Position numbers and translations under genes: made by a program
The notes under the pieces: model-generated
What the model was told of the DNA's origin: nothing
The model's database searches: none
The model's input: only the letters and a program-made list of their open reading frames with translations
Assembly (NCBI GenBank): GCA_902580225.1
Contig: CACHJU010000001.1
Coordinates: 1 to 64,000 of the forward strand
Direction: 5' to 3'
DNA from: an uncultured Verrucomicrobiota bacterium
Lineage (GTDB): Bacteria > Verrucomicrobiota > Verrucomicrobiia > Opitutales > Seribacteraceae
Length of the DNA stretch: 64,000 nucleotides
Shown: in pieces, positions 39,504 through 49,504 of the stretch
How the letters are laid out: each line of letters starts with the position of its first letter
Numbering within the stretch: the first letter of the stretch is position 1

Positions 39504-39643
39504 AGTGTCACATAATATAAGTAGAGATTAACATAGGTCAATATTGATTTACGAACAATGTATGATAAAAATAATTATTTCCTTCGCACTCATTATTTAT
39601 CAGTAATTTAATCTAATTTTGATTAACGCCTCATAAGTAAGGC

Positions 39644-40240
39644 TTATAAAGTTTTTGCAGAGAAACTTTTGAAATCAGGAAGCAACTTTTGAAAATAACT
39701 TTCATGCTCAAAAGGGAGATCAATATTTTCTAATTCCCAGTGTTTCGACATTTCAAATAAATTTTTGCTCCACTTGAAATATTCGTCATGATCCGATCGG
39801 AAAAATAATTGGCTATTATTAGTGGAATGCGACCATAGAGTCTCAAGAAAAGAAAATTGAATGAGTCTTCTTTTATGATGCTTTTTTTTTGGCCATGGGT
39901 CAGGGAAAAAAATAAAGGTTTTAGAGATTTTAAGGCATTTAGGTTTATAATCTAAAAAGTCAGTTGCACTGGTTTTTAGAAAAGATAGATTGTTATTTTT
40001 ACATTTCTCTTTTTTTAGATTAGATTTAAATATTCTTTTGGTGATTAGGTCAATACCAATACAGATCTTCTCTGGAAATGATTCAGAATATGCATTTATC
40101 CAATGTCCGTGTCCACAACCGATCTCTAATTCAATCTCGAAATCCCTTTTAGTGTATTTTTTTTGTAATTCATCAAAAAAATCCTTTACCCTACCCTCTC
40201 GATCTTTTGGGCTGGTATATTTTTTTAAAAAATAGTCCAT
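39644..40240 (-). CDS. trmB: tRNA (guanine-N7-)-methyltransferase
   Basis: LEIGCGHGHWINAYSESFPEKICIGIDL, FIFFPDPWPKKKHHKRRLIQ. Confidence 0.93.
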   Translation of the reverse strand: MDYFLKKYTSPKDREGRVKDFFDELQKKYTKRDFEIELEIGCGHGHWINAYSESFPEKICIGIDLITKRIFKSNLKKEKCKNNNLSFLKTSATDFLDYKPKCLKISKTFIFFPDPWPKKKHHKRRLIQFSFLETLWSHSTNNSQLFFRSDHDEYFKWSKNLFEMSKHWELENIDLPFEHESYFQKLLPDFKSFSAKTL

Positions 40241-40245
40241 TAATT

Positions 40246-42126
40246 TTATTGATTTCTTTTTTTTAACATTACCATAAGTACATTTAAATCTGACGGGTTA
40301 ACTCCAGATATTCTGTTTGCTTGTGCTAAAGTTTCTGGTTTGATGTTAGATAGTTTTTCGACACTTTCCTTCCTTAGCCCAGGTGTGTTTAGGTAGTTGA
40401 AGTCCAATGGAATTTTTATTTTTTCAAAATCTTTTAACTTTTCTATACTTCTGAGTTCTCGGGTTAGGTAACCTTCATATTTGATTTGATATATTATTTC
40501 ACTTTTACACTCATGATGTAGATCATGAAATTGAACTGGAAGAAATTCAAAATTATCATTCCTTTTTATTAATTCTGCTAAAGTATATCCTTTGGCGTCT
40601 CTTTCTTTATGTGCAATTTTTTTCCAATTTGAAATGGTTTGCTGTTTGCTTTTTATTGCTTCTCTTCGGGCCGAGCTAAGAATATTTAATGTATCAGTCT
40701 TGTTGATATATCTAAGTTCCGCACTTGTGTGGTTGAAAAGTAGTCTGTATTCCGCTCTGCTGGTAAACATTCTGTAGGGTTCTGTCGTTCCTTTTGTGAC
40801 AAGATCATCAATTAGGACTCCAATATATCCGTCCCCCCGCTCTATTGTAAGTAAATCTTCCCCCTTAGCCTTCTGCGATGCGTTGATACCCGCTATTAGT
40901 CCTTGAGCGGCTGCTTCTTCATAACCTGATGTGCCATTTATTTGACCTGCAAAAAAAAGAAATTCAAGTTTTGTTGATTCAAGTGTCCTTTTTAATTGTG
41001 TAGGAATAGCATAATCATATTCTACTGCATAAGCTGGTCTTATTATTGTGGTGTTTGCAAGTCCGGGTATGGTTGTCAATATTTGATTTTGAACATCAAA
41101 CGGAAGACTCGTCGAAAGACCGTTGATGTACCATTCATCTGTTGTTTTACCTTCCGGCTCTAGATGTATTAGATGACTTTCCTTGTCTGCAAATTTAACA
41201 ATTTTGTCCTCAATGCTTGGGCAGTACCTGGGACCAGTGCCACAGATTTCACCGCTGTATAGAGGTGACAAGTGAAGGTTCTCGTTAATTATTTCTGAAG
41301 TATGTTTTGTTGTTCTAGTGGTGAAGCATTTAACCTGTTCTCGGTGACCGAATGAGTGTTCCTCATGGAACGTTTTTGTTTTGTGTTCCATGTGGAACAG
41401 TTCTTCTTTTGTTCTTGTGTCTGTAAAGGTAAATCTTGTGGGAATTCGATCACCGAGCTGCTCGTTTGTTTCATTGAAATCAATACTAGAGCCTAGTATT
41501 CTAGGCGGAGTTCCGGTTTTAAATCTCCCAAGTTCAATACCAATTTTCTGAAAGTCAACGGAAAGTCCTTTTGCATTATGGTCGCCCATTCTTCCGCCTT
41601 CTAATTTATTTTCACCAACATGCATCAATGCCCTAAGGAATGTGCCTGTTGTTACAATCACTGTATGGCTAAAAAAGTCTAGTCCGAGACTAGTTTTTAC
41701 TCCAATACATTTTTCATTTTTGATAATTAGTCCATCAACAATTGACTGAAATAATGTAATATTATCCTCTAATTCTAGCACATGTTTCATTCTGAATTGA
41801 TACTGCTTTTTGTCGCATTGAGCTCGTGGAGCCTGAACGGCAGGTCCTTTGGAGGAATTAAGCAATTTATATTGTATTGCAGTAAAGTCAGTGTTTAAGG
41901 CCATTTCACCACCAAGAGAATCAATTTCACGCACTATTTGTCCTTTTGCCTGACCGCCGATTGCTGGATTGCAGCTCATTTGAGCAACTGTGTCTAAGTT
42001 TCCTGTAAGGATAAGAACAGAGGAGCCATTTCTTGCGGCAGCGAGTGCAGATTCACAGCCTGCATGACCAGCACCACAGACAATCACATCATAGGGATCG
42101 TTTGGGTTAGAGTTTTTTATTTTCAT
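40246..42126 (-). CDS. mnmG: tRNA uridine-5-carboxymethylaminomethyl modification enzyme MnmG (GidA)
   Basis: [85 protein letters not shown]. Confidence 0.97.
   Translation of the reverse strand: MKIKNSNPNDPYDVIVCGAGHAGCESALAAARNGSSVLILTGNLDTVAQMSCNPAIGGQAKGQIVREIDSLGGEMALNTDFTAIQYKLLNSSKGPAVQAPRAQCDKKQYQFRMKHVLELEDNITLFQSIVDGLIIKNEKCIGVKTSLGLDFFSHTVIVTTGTFLRALMHVGENKLEGGRMGDHNAKGLSVDFQKIGIELGRFKTGTPPRILGSSIDFNETNEQLGDRIPTRFTFTDTRTKEELFHMEHKTKTFHEEHSFGHREQVKCFTTRTTKHTSEIINENLHLSPLYSGEICGTGPRYCPSIEDKIVKFADKESHLIHLEPEGKTTDEWYINGLSTSLPFDVQNQILTTIPGLANTTIIRPAYAVEYDYAIPTQLKRTLESTKLEFLFFAGQINGTSGYEEAAAQGLIAGINASQKAKGEDLLTIERGDGYIGVLIDDLVTKGTTEPYRMFTSRAEYRLLFNHTSAELRYINKTDTLNILSSARREAIKSKQQTISNWKKIAHKERDAKGYTLAELIKRNDNFEFLPVQFHDLHHECKSEIIYQIKYEGYLTRELRSIEKLKDFEKIKIPLDFNYLNTPGLRKESVEKLSNIKPETLAQANRISGVNPSDLNVLMVMLKKRNQ
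41357..41372. promoter_or_regulatory. parS-like palindrome, degenerate copy
   Basis: TGTTCCTCATGGAACG on the plus strand; 3 mismatches to TGTTCCACGTGGAACA. Confidence 0.35.
41384..41399. promoter_or_regulatory. parS-like palindrome
   Basis: TGTTCCATGTGGAACA on the plus strand (TGTTCCACATGGAACA on minus); 1 mismatch to TGTTCCACGTGGAACA; perfect 7-bp arms. Confidence 0.55.
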
Positions 42127-43484
42127 TATTTACCGATGCAAAAACTATTGAATAGCTTGTCTAGCATATCTTCATTTGTTTTAATTCCAACAATTTGGTT
42201 AAGAAATTCTAATCCAAGCTTGAGTTCCTGCAGAACAATTTCTTCATTTTTACCAGAAATCATAAATTGCACTGCTTCTGAAAGATGGATTCTACATTCA
42301 TTAAGAAGTTGAAATTGTCTTTTATTTACAACTATGTGATCTGAAAGATTTTGTTTAATGTTTTCATTGATGTATTTGTTTAATTCTCTCTTTAATTCTG
42401 CAGTACATGCTTCTGAATATATAGAAGTATTAATTGTTTTTCCTTTGAATAAAGGATCAGGTAGTTTCGTTGATCTGTTTAAATCCGTTTTGTTTCTAAT
42501 TAATATAAAGTTGTTTTTAGGATATTCGCTCGTGATTTGATTTATAAATTCAATAGGGTAGGGGACTGTGATATCAATAACTATGAAGGCAATGTCGGAA
42601 TCGTTTATGTTCCTTTTTGTATTCTCAATACCCAGCATTTCAATCTTATCTGATGATTCTCTTATTCCCGCAGTATCAATGAGTTCAATTAGATATCCGC
42701 TCAGAAAAATTTCTTTAGATACATAATCTCTTGTTGTACCTGGAAGATCACTTACAATAGATCTTTCTTCTGAAAGTAATTTATTAAACAAACTACTTTT
42801 ACCTGCATTAGGAGGTCCGATAAGTGTAACTTTTATTGCATTAGAAATTTTCTTTTGTAATGAGTGATTACGAACAAGATCATCAATTTGTCGAATTAAG
42901 TCACCTAGTTTGTTGATTAACTTTGAGTAATCTGGGTCGGATATGTCATCTTCGGGAAAATCAATTGACGCTTCAAGTTGAGATTGAATTTCAAGAGTAC
43001 TGTCTTGTATTTTTTTTAAAACTTTACCAAGCGAACCGGAAAGTTTTTTTTTCGCAACTTTTAATTGAGCATCACTTTTTGCTGTAATTATTTCAGCAAT
43101 GGATTCAGCTTGTGTTAAATCTATTTTACCATTGAGAAAAGCTCTCTTAGTGTATTCACCAGGTTCGGCTAGTCTGCAATTTCTTCTGATCAAATCTTCT
43201 AGGATCATATTCGCAATAATTATATTTCCATGAAATGTGATTTCTATCATCTCTTCTCCCGTGAAGGATTTACTATCTGCGTAATAAACGAAAATTACTT
43301 GATCAATATGTTCTTTTTTTGTTGAAACATAGTTACCCAAATTTGATTTTCTTGGGGCAGGGGAGGGGGCACCAAATATTTCATTACACAATAGCTGGCA
43401 GTTCCGGCCACTAACCCTAATTATACCTAGAGCGGATTCTTTAGCCGGTGTAGCTAAAGAAGCTATCGTATCATTATGATACAC
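42126..43484 (-). CDS. mnmE: tRNA modification GTPase MnmE (TrmE)
   Basis: [42 protein letters not shown]-terminal FCIGK. Confidence 0.97.
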   Translation of the reverse strand: MYHNDTIASLATPAKESALGIIRVSGRNCQLLCNEIFGAPSPAPRKSNLGNYVSTKKEHIDQVIFVYYADSKSFTGEEMIEITFHGNIIIANMILEDLIRRNCRLAEPGEYTKRAFLNGKIDLTQAESIAEIITAKSDAQLKVAKKKLSGSLGKVLKKIQDSTLEIQSQLEASIDFPEDDISDPDYSKLINKLGDLIRQIDDLVRNHSLQKKISNAIKVTLIGPPNAGKSSLFNKLLSEERSIVSDLPGTTRDYVSKEIFLSGYLIELIDTAGIRESSDKIEMLGIENTKRNINDSDIAFIVIDITVPYPIEFINQITSEYPKNNFILIRNKTDLNRSTKLPDPLFKGKTINTSIYSEACTAELKRELNKYINENIKQNLSDHIVVNKRQFQLLNECRIHLSEAVQFMISGKNEEIVLQELKLGLEFLNQIVGIKTNEDMLDKLFNSFCIGK

Positions 43485-43502
43485 AGTATCTTAGATAAAT
43501 TA

Positions 43503-44552
43503 TCAGTCATCATCTGTACTCTGTGCAAGTACAGAACCAACCGTAACTTCTGCCTTTTCAAGAATTGCAGTAGTAATCTCTTTCATGAGAGGTTGATTTT
43601 CTGATAAGGCTAGTTTAGCGGCTTCCCGACCTTGTCCGATCAAATCCCCATTGTATGATATCCATGCTCCTTTTTTCGATAGGATACCATGTTCAATTCC
43701 GAGGTCTAGCACTGAGCCAGTTCTTGAAATTCCTTCATTGTACATAATATCAAATTCGCAAGCTGTGAACGGTGGAGCTATTTTATTTTTCACTATCTTT
43801 AGTCTAGTTCTATTACCTGTAACTGTTCCGTTTGCCTCTTTGATCTGTCCGATTCTACGTATGTCCATTCTGATCGAGCAAAAGAATTTTAAAGCTCTCC
43901 CTCCAGGCGTTGTTTCAGGACTGCCAAACATAACGCCAATTTTTTCACGAATTTGATTTGTGAATATACAGACACAGTTCGTTTTAGAGATCGCAGCAGT
44001 CAATCTTCTCATTGCTTGACTCATCATCCTTGCTTGTAGTCCAACTGTTGTATCACCCATCTGTCCATCTAATTCCTGTCTTGAAACCAATGCTGCAACT
44101 GAATCTAGCACGATGACATCAATAGCTCCAGATCTTATTAATGTTTCAGTTATATTCAAAGCATCTTCACCGCTTTCAGGTTGTGACACCATTAAATTGT
44201 CTAAATCAACTCCAACAATTTTAGCGTACCTCGGATCAAGGGCATGTTCTACATCCACGAAAACAGCATTTCCTCCATTTCTTTGAGCTTCAGCAATAAC
44301 ACTGAGACAGAAAGTTGTTTTACCGGAGGATTCTGGGCCATAAATTTCAACGATTCTTCCTCTTGGCAAGCCTCCTGCACCTAATGAAAGGTCAATTGCT
44401 AATGAACCAGTTGAAAGTACAGAAACATTCATTTTAGTTGCATCACCAAGCCTCATCAGGGCACCTTCTCCGTACTTTTTATTAATTCCTTGAAATGCTA
44501 ATTCAAGATCTGGATTTTTGTCTTTCTTTTTCTCAGTAGTATTTTTCGGCAT
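43503..44552 (-). CDS. recA: Recombinase RecA
   Basis: [57 protein letters not shown]. Confidence 0.98.
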   Translation of the reverse strand: MPKNTTEKKKDKNPDLELAFQGINKKYGEGALMRLGDATKMNVSVLSTGSLAIDLSLGAGGLPRGRIVEIYGPESSGKTTFCLSVIAEAQRNGGNAVFVDVEHALDPRYAKIVGVDLDNLMVSQPESGEDALNITETLIRSGAIDVIVLDSVAALVSRQELDGQMGDTTVGLQARMMSQAMRRLTAAISKTNCVCIFTNQIREKIGVMFGSPETTPGGRALKFFCSIRMDIRRIGQIKEANGTVTGNRTRLKIVKNKIAPPFTACEFDIMYNEGISRTGSVLDLGIEHGILSKKGAWISYNGDLIGQGREAAKLALSENQPLMKEITTAILEKAEVTVGSVLAQSTDDD

Positions 44553-44714
44553 AATTTAAAAGTTAAACATTAACAATGATTTTATGTTTGTTAGAATCAA
44601 GCAGTTTCCATTAAAATTTCTTTTTTCTTAAAATCAATTACATACCGTTATATTTGTTGAAGATAAATAATCCCAACGAGAAGGGTAGGGTACACCTTGT
44701 AAATGAACTTTAGG

Positions 44715-45362
44715 ATGAAATTAAATTATTCTCACATAATTTGGGATTGGAATGGAACCATTATTGATGATGCTCAACTTTGTGTAGATTTAGTAAATTC
44801 TTTTCTAGATTTATACGGTTTGAAGAGAGTTGATCTTAATTTTTATAAAAATAATTTCCAATTTCCTGTAAAATCTTATTATTCTTTACTTGGATTGCCT
44901 TGTGATTCGGTTAATTACTCTAAAATATCAAAAGAATTTATTCATAATTATAAAAAGCTATTCATTAATTGTGATCTGCAAAATGGAGTTAATAACAATT
45001 TAAATAAACTTCAGAATTTAGGAGTTGGCCACTCAGTCTTATCCGCTGGTATGCAATCAGACCTTAATTCTTTTGTTGCCCATTTTAAATTGAAACACTT
45101 CTTTCAAATTATTTCAGGAGTCGAGAATATTTTGGCTAAAGGTAAAATTGAGATTTCTTTCAATCACTTAAGAAATTTAAGAACAGATTCCTCCAAAATA
45201 TTAATGGTTGGGGATACATTGCATGATTCTGAAGTTGCTGAATCACTAGGTATCGACTGTTTACTGTTTAGCAACGGACACAATTCAACTCAACTTTTAA
45301 CAAAATCAAAATTTCCCATTATACAAAATATTAATGAGATTTATCAATATGTTATAGATTGA
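44715..45362 (+). CDS. HAD-family hydrolase (phosphoglycolate phosphatase-like)
   Basis: HIIWDWNGTIIDDA and MVGDTLHDSEVAESLGIDCLLFSNGH. Confidence 0.88.
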   Translation: MKLNYSHIIWDWNGTIIDDAQLCVDLVNSFLDLYGLKRVDLNFYKNNFQFPVKSYYSLLGLPCDSVNYSKISKEFIHNYKKLFINCDLQNGVNNNLNKLQNLGVGHSVLSAGMQSDLNSFVAHFKLKHFFQIISGVENILAKGKIEISFNHLRNLRTDSSKILMVGDTLHDSEVAESLGIDCLLFSNGHNSTQLLTKSKFPIIQNINEIYQYVID

Positions 45363-45396
45363 CCAATCTAAAGCAAAATATAAAATATTTTCTTTC

Positions 45397-46743
45397 ATGA
45401 ATCGGGTATTTTTAAAGACTTATGGTTGTCAAATGAATGAAAGGGACTCTGAAGCAGTTGCATTCAAGTTACAATCCCGAGGTTATGAAATCGTACAAAA
45501 TGAAGAATTGGCTGATGTCGTTCTTTTAAATACCTGTAGTGTGAGAGATCAGGCAGAACAAAAAGCCATTGGTAAAGCTGGTCATTTGACTAAACGAAAG
45601 AAAAAAAATCAACCATTCCTTTTTGGCATTATAGGCTGTATGGCTCAAAATCGCGGAGAAGAACTATTAGATTTACTTCCTGATTTAGATCTTGTTATCG
45701 GAACTCAAAAATTTCATAGAATACCCGAATATTTAGATCAAATCACAAGTAATGAAGATTATCGGCCTTCAAGAATTTTAGATGTAGCTGAAGAAGAATC
45801 TTCTCAGGACAAGATTAATGAACATTTAGAAACCAAAGAAAAGAAGGTCACAGCTTTTGTTTCAATAATGCAGGGTTGTAATATGAAATGTTCATTCTGC
45901 ATTGTTCCTAAAACAAGAGGAAAGGAAAGGTACAGAAGTATTTCTAGTATCGTGGATGAGGTTGAAAAATTGGTTGAAAGAGGTGTTCGTGAAGTTACTT
46001 TATTAGGGCAAATTGTAAATGCATATGGTAGAGGATCTTTACCTAGATTAAATGGTAAATCTCCCTTTGTTCAACTACTAGAAAAACTTAATGAAATTGA
46101 AGGATTATATCGAATCCGCTTTACTTCTCCACATCCCACAAGCTTTGGAGACGATTTAATTGAAAGTTACAAAACTCTTCCAAAACTTTGTGAATATGCT
46201 CATTTACCAATGCAAAGTGGATCAGATAAAATTTTAAAATCTATGAAACGTCCTTATTCAAGAAAACGTTTTTTGGAAATTTCGAAAAAGCTTAGATTGA
46301 CCCATCCTGATATGAGATTGAGTACGGATTTGATTTTGGGTTTTCCGGGAGAAACTGAACAAGATTATTTGTTAACAAAGTCTGCATTCAAGGAAGCTGG
46401 TTTTGAAATGGCTTTTATATTTAAGTACAGCGAAAGATCAGGAACGCAAGCAGTCGGATTAGGAGATTCTGTATCCAAAGAGACAAAAGAAAAAAGAAAC
46501 CAAGAATTACTTAAATTACTCGAAAGACAATCTTATTCAGCTAATTTGTTAAGTTTAAACCGGAAGTTTGAAGTACTGGTAGAAGGAAAAGCTAAAAAAG
46601 GACATAACATGATGCTTGGCCGTACTCGTTGCAATCGCAGAGTAGTTTTCGAGGGATCGCAAAAAAGCACTGGACAATTAAAAAATGTCTTAATTAAGGA
46701 TGTAACTTCGACCACATTATCTGGAAGTATCTTTCAAAAATGA
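45397..46743 (+). CDS. miaB: tRNA-2-methylthio-N6-dimethylallyladenosine synthase
   Basis: VFLKTYGCQMNERDSE, NTCSVRDQAEQKA, MQGCNMKCSFCIVPKTRGKERYR radical SAM motif. Confidence 0.96.
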   Translation: MNRVFLKTYGCQMNERDSEAVAFKLQSRGYEIVQNEELADVVLLNTCSVRDQAEQKAIGKAGHLTKRKKKNQPFLFGIIGCMAQNRGEELLDLLPDLDLVIGTQKFHRIPEYLDQITSNEDYRPSRILDVAEEESSQDKINEHLETKEKKVTAFVSIMQGCNMKCSFCIVPKTRGKERYRSISSIVDEVEKLVERGVREVTLLGQIVNAYGRGSLPRLNGKSPFVQLLEKLNEIEGLYRIRFTSPHPTSFGDDLIESYKTLPKLCEYAHLPMQSGSDKILKSMKRPYSRKRFLEISKKLRLTHPDMRLSTDLILGFPGETEQDYLLTKSAFKEAGFEMAFIFKYSERSGTQAVGLGDSVSKETKEKRNQELLKLLERQSYSANLLSLNRKFEVLVEGKAKKGHNMMLGRTRCNRRVVFEGSQKSTGQLKNVLIKDVTSTTLSGSIFQK

Positions 46744-47279
46744 ATTTATTTTTTTTTACATTTACTACTTCAGTATTGCTATTATTGGTGGGTTTAGTAC
46801 TGATTTCTAAATCTTCAAAGATTGAAGAAATTATTCGTACTTTAATCAGATCAGATATGTGTGCTGTAATATTTCTAATCATCGGACTATTTTGGTTTTT
46901 GTCTCATCATGTTCAAAATTTGGGAGAAGCAGATTTTGGTGAGTATAAATTTATGATTGGTGTAATTGGTGTGTTTATTGCGGTAGCTTCATATTTTTTT
47001 ATAAATGATTTTCTTGCAGTGCGTGCCGCCTCCATAATTATACTTTTCTACTCAAGATTAGCCTTAGATGCTGCTTTTTTACAGGAACCTCAATCACGAT
47101 TATTTTTAGTTTCAATCATTTACTTAATGATTTTTGCTGCTCTATATTTTGGTGCTTGGCCCTATCGAATGAGAGATTCTTTAGATTGGCTTTATCAGAA
47201 TGCGAAGCGATCAAAAACATTAGGGTTTTCCCTAATAGTATATTCTTTTGTACTGGCTGGTGTCTCTTTTACTTATTGA
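46740..47279 (+). CDS. Hypothetical multi-pass membrane protein
   Basis: About five hydrophobic helices; overlaps the miaB stop (ATGA); no family recognised. Confidence 0.65.
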   Translation: MNLFFFTFTTSVLLLLVGLVLISKSSKIEEIIRTLIRSDMCAVIFLIIGLFWFLSHHVQNLGEADFGEYKFMIGVIGVFIAVASYFFINDFLAVRAASIIILFYSRLALDAAFLQEPQSRLFLVSIIYLMIFAALYFGAWPYRMRDSLDWLYQNAKRSKTLGFSLIVYSFVLAGVSFTY

Positions 47280-47285
47280 GTTTAT

Positions 47286-47879
47286 ATGCAAGGAATTACC
47301 TTGGTGATTTCTGGTCCTGCCGGAGTAGGTAAAACTACACTGTGTGATCGACTTATTCTCAACTTTAAACCGGTTTTATCACGCGTAGTTACCGTTACAA
47401 CTAGAAATCCCAGAAAGGGAGAAGTTAATAATGTGGATTATATTTTCAAATCAATTTTAGAATTTGAAGATCTTAAAAATAACAATGAATTTCTTGAATA
47501 TGCGGAGGTTCATAACAACTTTTATGGTAGCTTAAAGAGTTCAGTTCTAAAACTTTTAGAAAGTAAGCATGATGCCCTTTTAAACATTGATGTTCAGGGA
47601 GCATCCTCATTTAAAAAACTGGAATCAAAATCAAATTTATTAAAGAATCAAATAATAAGTGTTTTTGTAATGCCCAAAAACCTTAATGATTTAAGGACAA
47701 GATTGAATCTTAGAGGGAAAGACTCTGAACAGGAAATAGAGAAACGCTTAAAAACTGCAAAAAATGAAATGACACTTCATGATCAATTTGATTATTTAAT
47801 TCATTCTGAAACAAAGGATGCGGATTACAATGAATTGATGAATATATACAGGAAACATTCAAAACTATTAGAATTATGA
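47286..47879 (+). CDS. gmk: Guanylate kinase
   Basis: LVISGPAGVGKTTLCDRLI, VTVTTRNPRKGEVNNVDYIF, DALLNIDVQGASS. Confidence 0.94.
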   Translation: MQGITLVISGPAGVGKTTLCDRLILNFKPVLSRVVTVTTRNPRKGEVNNVDYIFKSILEFEDLKNNNEFLEYAEVHNNFYGSLKSSVLKLLESKHDALLNIDVQGASSFKKLESKSNLLKNQIISVFVMPKNLNDLRTRLNLRGKDSEQEIEKRLKTAKNEMTLHDQFDYLIHSETKDADYNELMNIYRKHSKLLEL

Positions 47880-47883
47880 AATT

Positions 47884-49389
47884 CTATTTTTTTTGTTCCG
47901 GACGATTTGGATGAAGCCAGTCTATATGGAAAAATTTACCCCTTTCTTCATCTGTTCTTTCGTAAGTATGGGCACCGAAATAATCCCGCTGTGCTTGTAA
48001 AAGATTCTGAGGTAGTCTCGTAGAGCGATATCCATCATAATAGGATAAAGCAGATGAGAAAGTTGGAATTGAAATACCATGATCGACTGCGATACCTATT
48101 ACCTTTCTCCAATTAGATTGATATTGATTAATCGTTTTTTGGAAATATTCATCAAGCAGAAGGTTGGCTAAATTAGGTTTACCTTCAAAAGCGTCAGATA
48201 TTTTCTGTAGAAAAGCTGCACGAATGATACATCCACCACGCCATATTTTTGCAATTTCCCCAAAATTTAAAGACCAATCATATTCTGACTGTGCTTCTCT
48301 CATTAGTTGAAATCCTTGAGCATAGGAACAAATTTTAGAACAGTATAAGGCATCTCGAATTGCGGCAATCAGTTCATCTTTATTAATATTACACTTTTCC
48401 ACCCTTGGACCTAGTAATATTTTCGATGCTTCAACTCTTTGTTTCTTAATTGCACTCAAGCATCTTGCAAAAACAGCTTCAGAAACAGTAGGTGCAGGTA
48501 CTCCCATATCCAATGCATTAACTGAGGTCCATTTGCCAGTTCCCTTTTGACCTGCTGCATCCAATACTATGTCAACAAAAGGCTTTTGAGTTCTTGGATC
48601 CTTTTGTTTGAGAATATCACCGGTTATTTCAATTAAAAATGAATCTAATTCACCTTGGTTCCAATTATTAAAAATATCCCCAATTTCATTGGGCTCCAAT
48701 CCTACAACCGAATTCATTAAGTGGTATGCTTCGCATATCATTTGCATGTCTCCATATTCAATTCCGTTATGAACCATTTTGACATAATGCCCAGCACCAT
48801 CATTTCCAATGAATGCAGAACAAGGTTCGCCTCCACTAATTGGATTTCCTGGAGATGCACCACTTAGGGGTTTTCCGGTTTTAGGATCTACTTTTGCGGA
48901 TATTGAATCCCAAATTGGTTTTATTAAAGACCAAGCTTCCCTCGAACCACCTGGCATCAGAGATGGACCAAATCTTGCCCCTTCTTCTCCACCGCTTACT
49001 CCAGAGCCTACAAATAGAAGGCCTTTTTCTTTGAGAATTTTCTCTCTTGTAATGGTGTCTGTCCATTTGGCATTGCCCCCATCTATAATAATATCCCCTT
49101 TTTCAAGGAGGGGAATCAAAGATTTTATGACTGCGTCTGTTGCATACCCAGCCTGGACCATGACGATAATCTTTTTTGGTTGTTTTAAGGATGCAACAAA
49201 AGATTTTAAAGTTTGATACCCGGTTAAATTAGGAACATTATTATGTAACTTATCGAGAAAGTTTTGGGTTTTAGAAAATGTTCTATTAAAAACGGAAATT
49301 TTGAAACCGTGATCAGCTATGTTAAGTGCTAAATTTTGTCCCATCACGGCTAAACCGATTAGACCAATATCTGAGTTCGAATCTGTCAT
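47884..49389 (-). CDS. gnd: 6-phosphogluconate dehydrogenase, decarboxylating
   Basis: [65 protein letters not shown]. Confidence 0.97.
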   Translation of the reverse strand: MTDSNSDIGLIGLAVMGQNLALNIADHGFKISVFNRTFSKTQNFLDKLHNNVPNLTGYQTLKSFVASLKQPKKIIVMVQAGYATDAVIKSLIPLLEKGDIIIDGGNAKWTDTITREKILKEKGLLFVGSGVSGGEEGARFGPSLMPGGSREAWSLIKPIWDSISAKVDPKTGKPLSGASPGNPISGGEPCSAFIGNDGAGHYVKMVHNGIEYGDMQMICEAYHLMNSVVGLEPNEIGDIFNNWNQGELDSFLIEITGDILKQKDPRTQKPFVDIVLDAAGQKGTGKWTSVNALDMGVPAPTVSEAVFARCLSAIKKQRVEASKILLGPRVEKCNINKDELIAAIRDALYCSKICSYAQGFQLMREAQSEYDWSLNFGEIAKIWRGGCIIRAAFLQKISDAFEGKPNLANLLLDEYFQKTINQYQSNWRKVIGIAVDHGISIPTFSSALSYYDGYRSTRLPQNLLQAQRDYFGAHTYERTDEERGKFFHIDWLHPNRPEQKK

Positions 49390-49504
49390 AGTGAGCTATT
49401 AATAGCCCTTCGTAATTTAATCGCGAGAAAAAAGGATACGATTTAAAAATCAATGTTCTTAAGCCTAATTAATACCAAAATATATTTTAATTATATCACA
49501 AATT

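Noticed and set aside
44553-44702. Possible LexA/SOS box upstream of recA
   Set aside because: No clear palindrome matching a known LexA box; lineage-specific motifs could not be checked.
48809-49216. 135-aa plus-strand ORF opposite gnd
   Set aside because: Shadow ORF inside a highly conserved gene.
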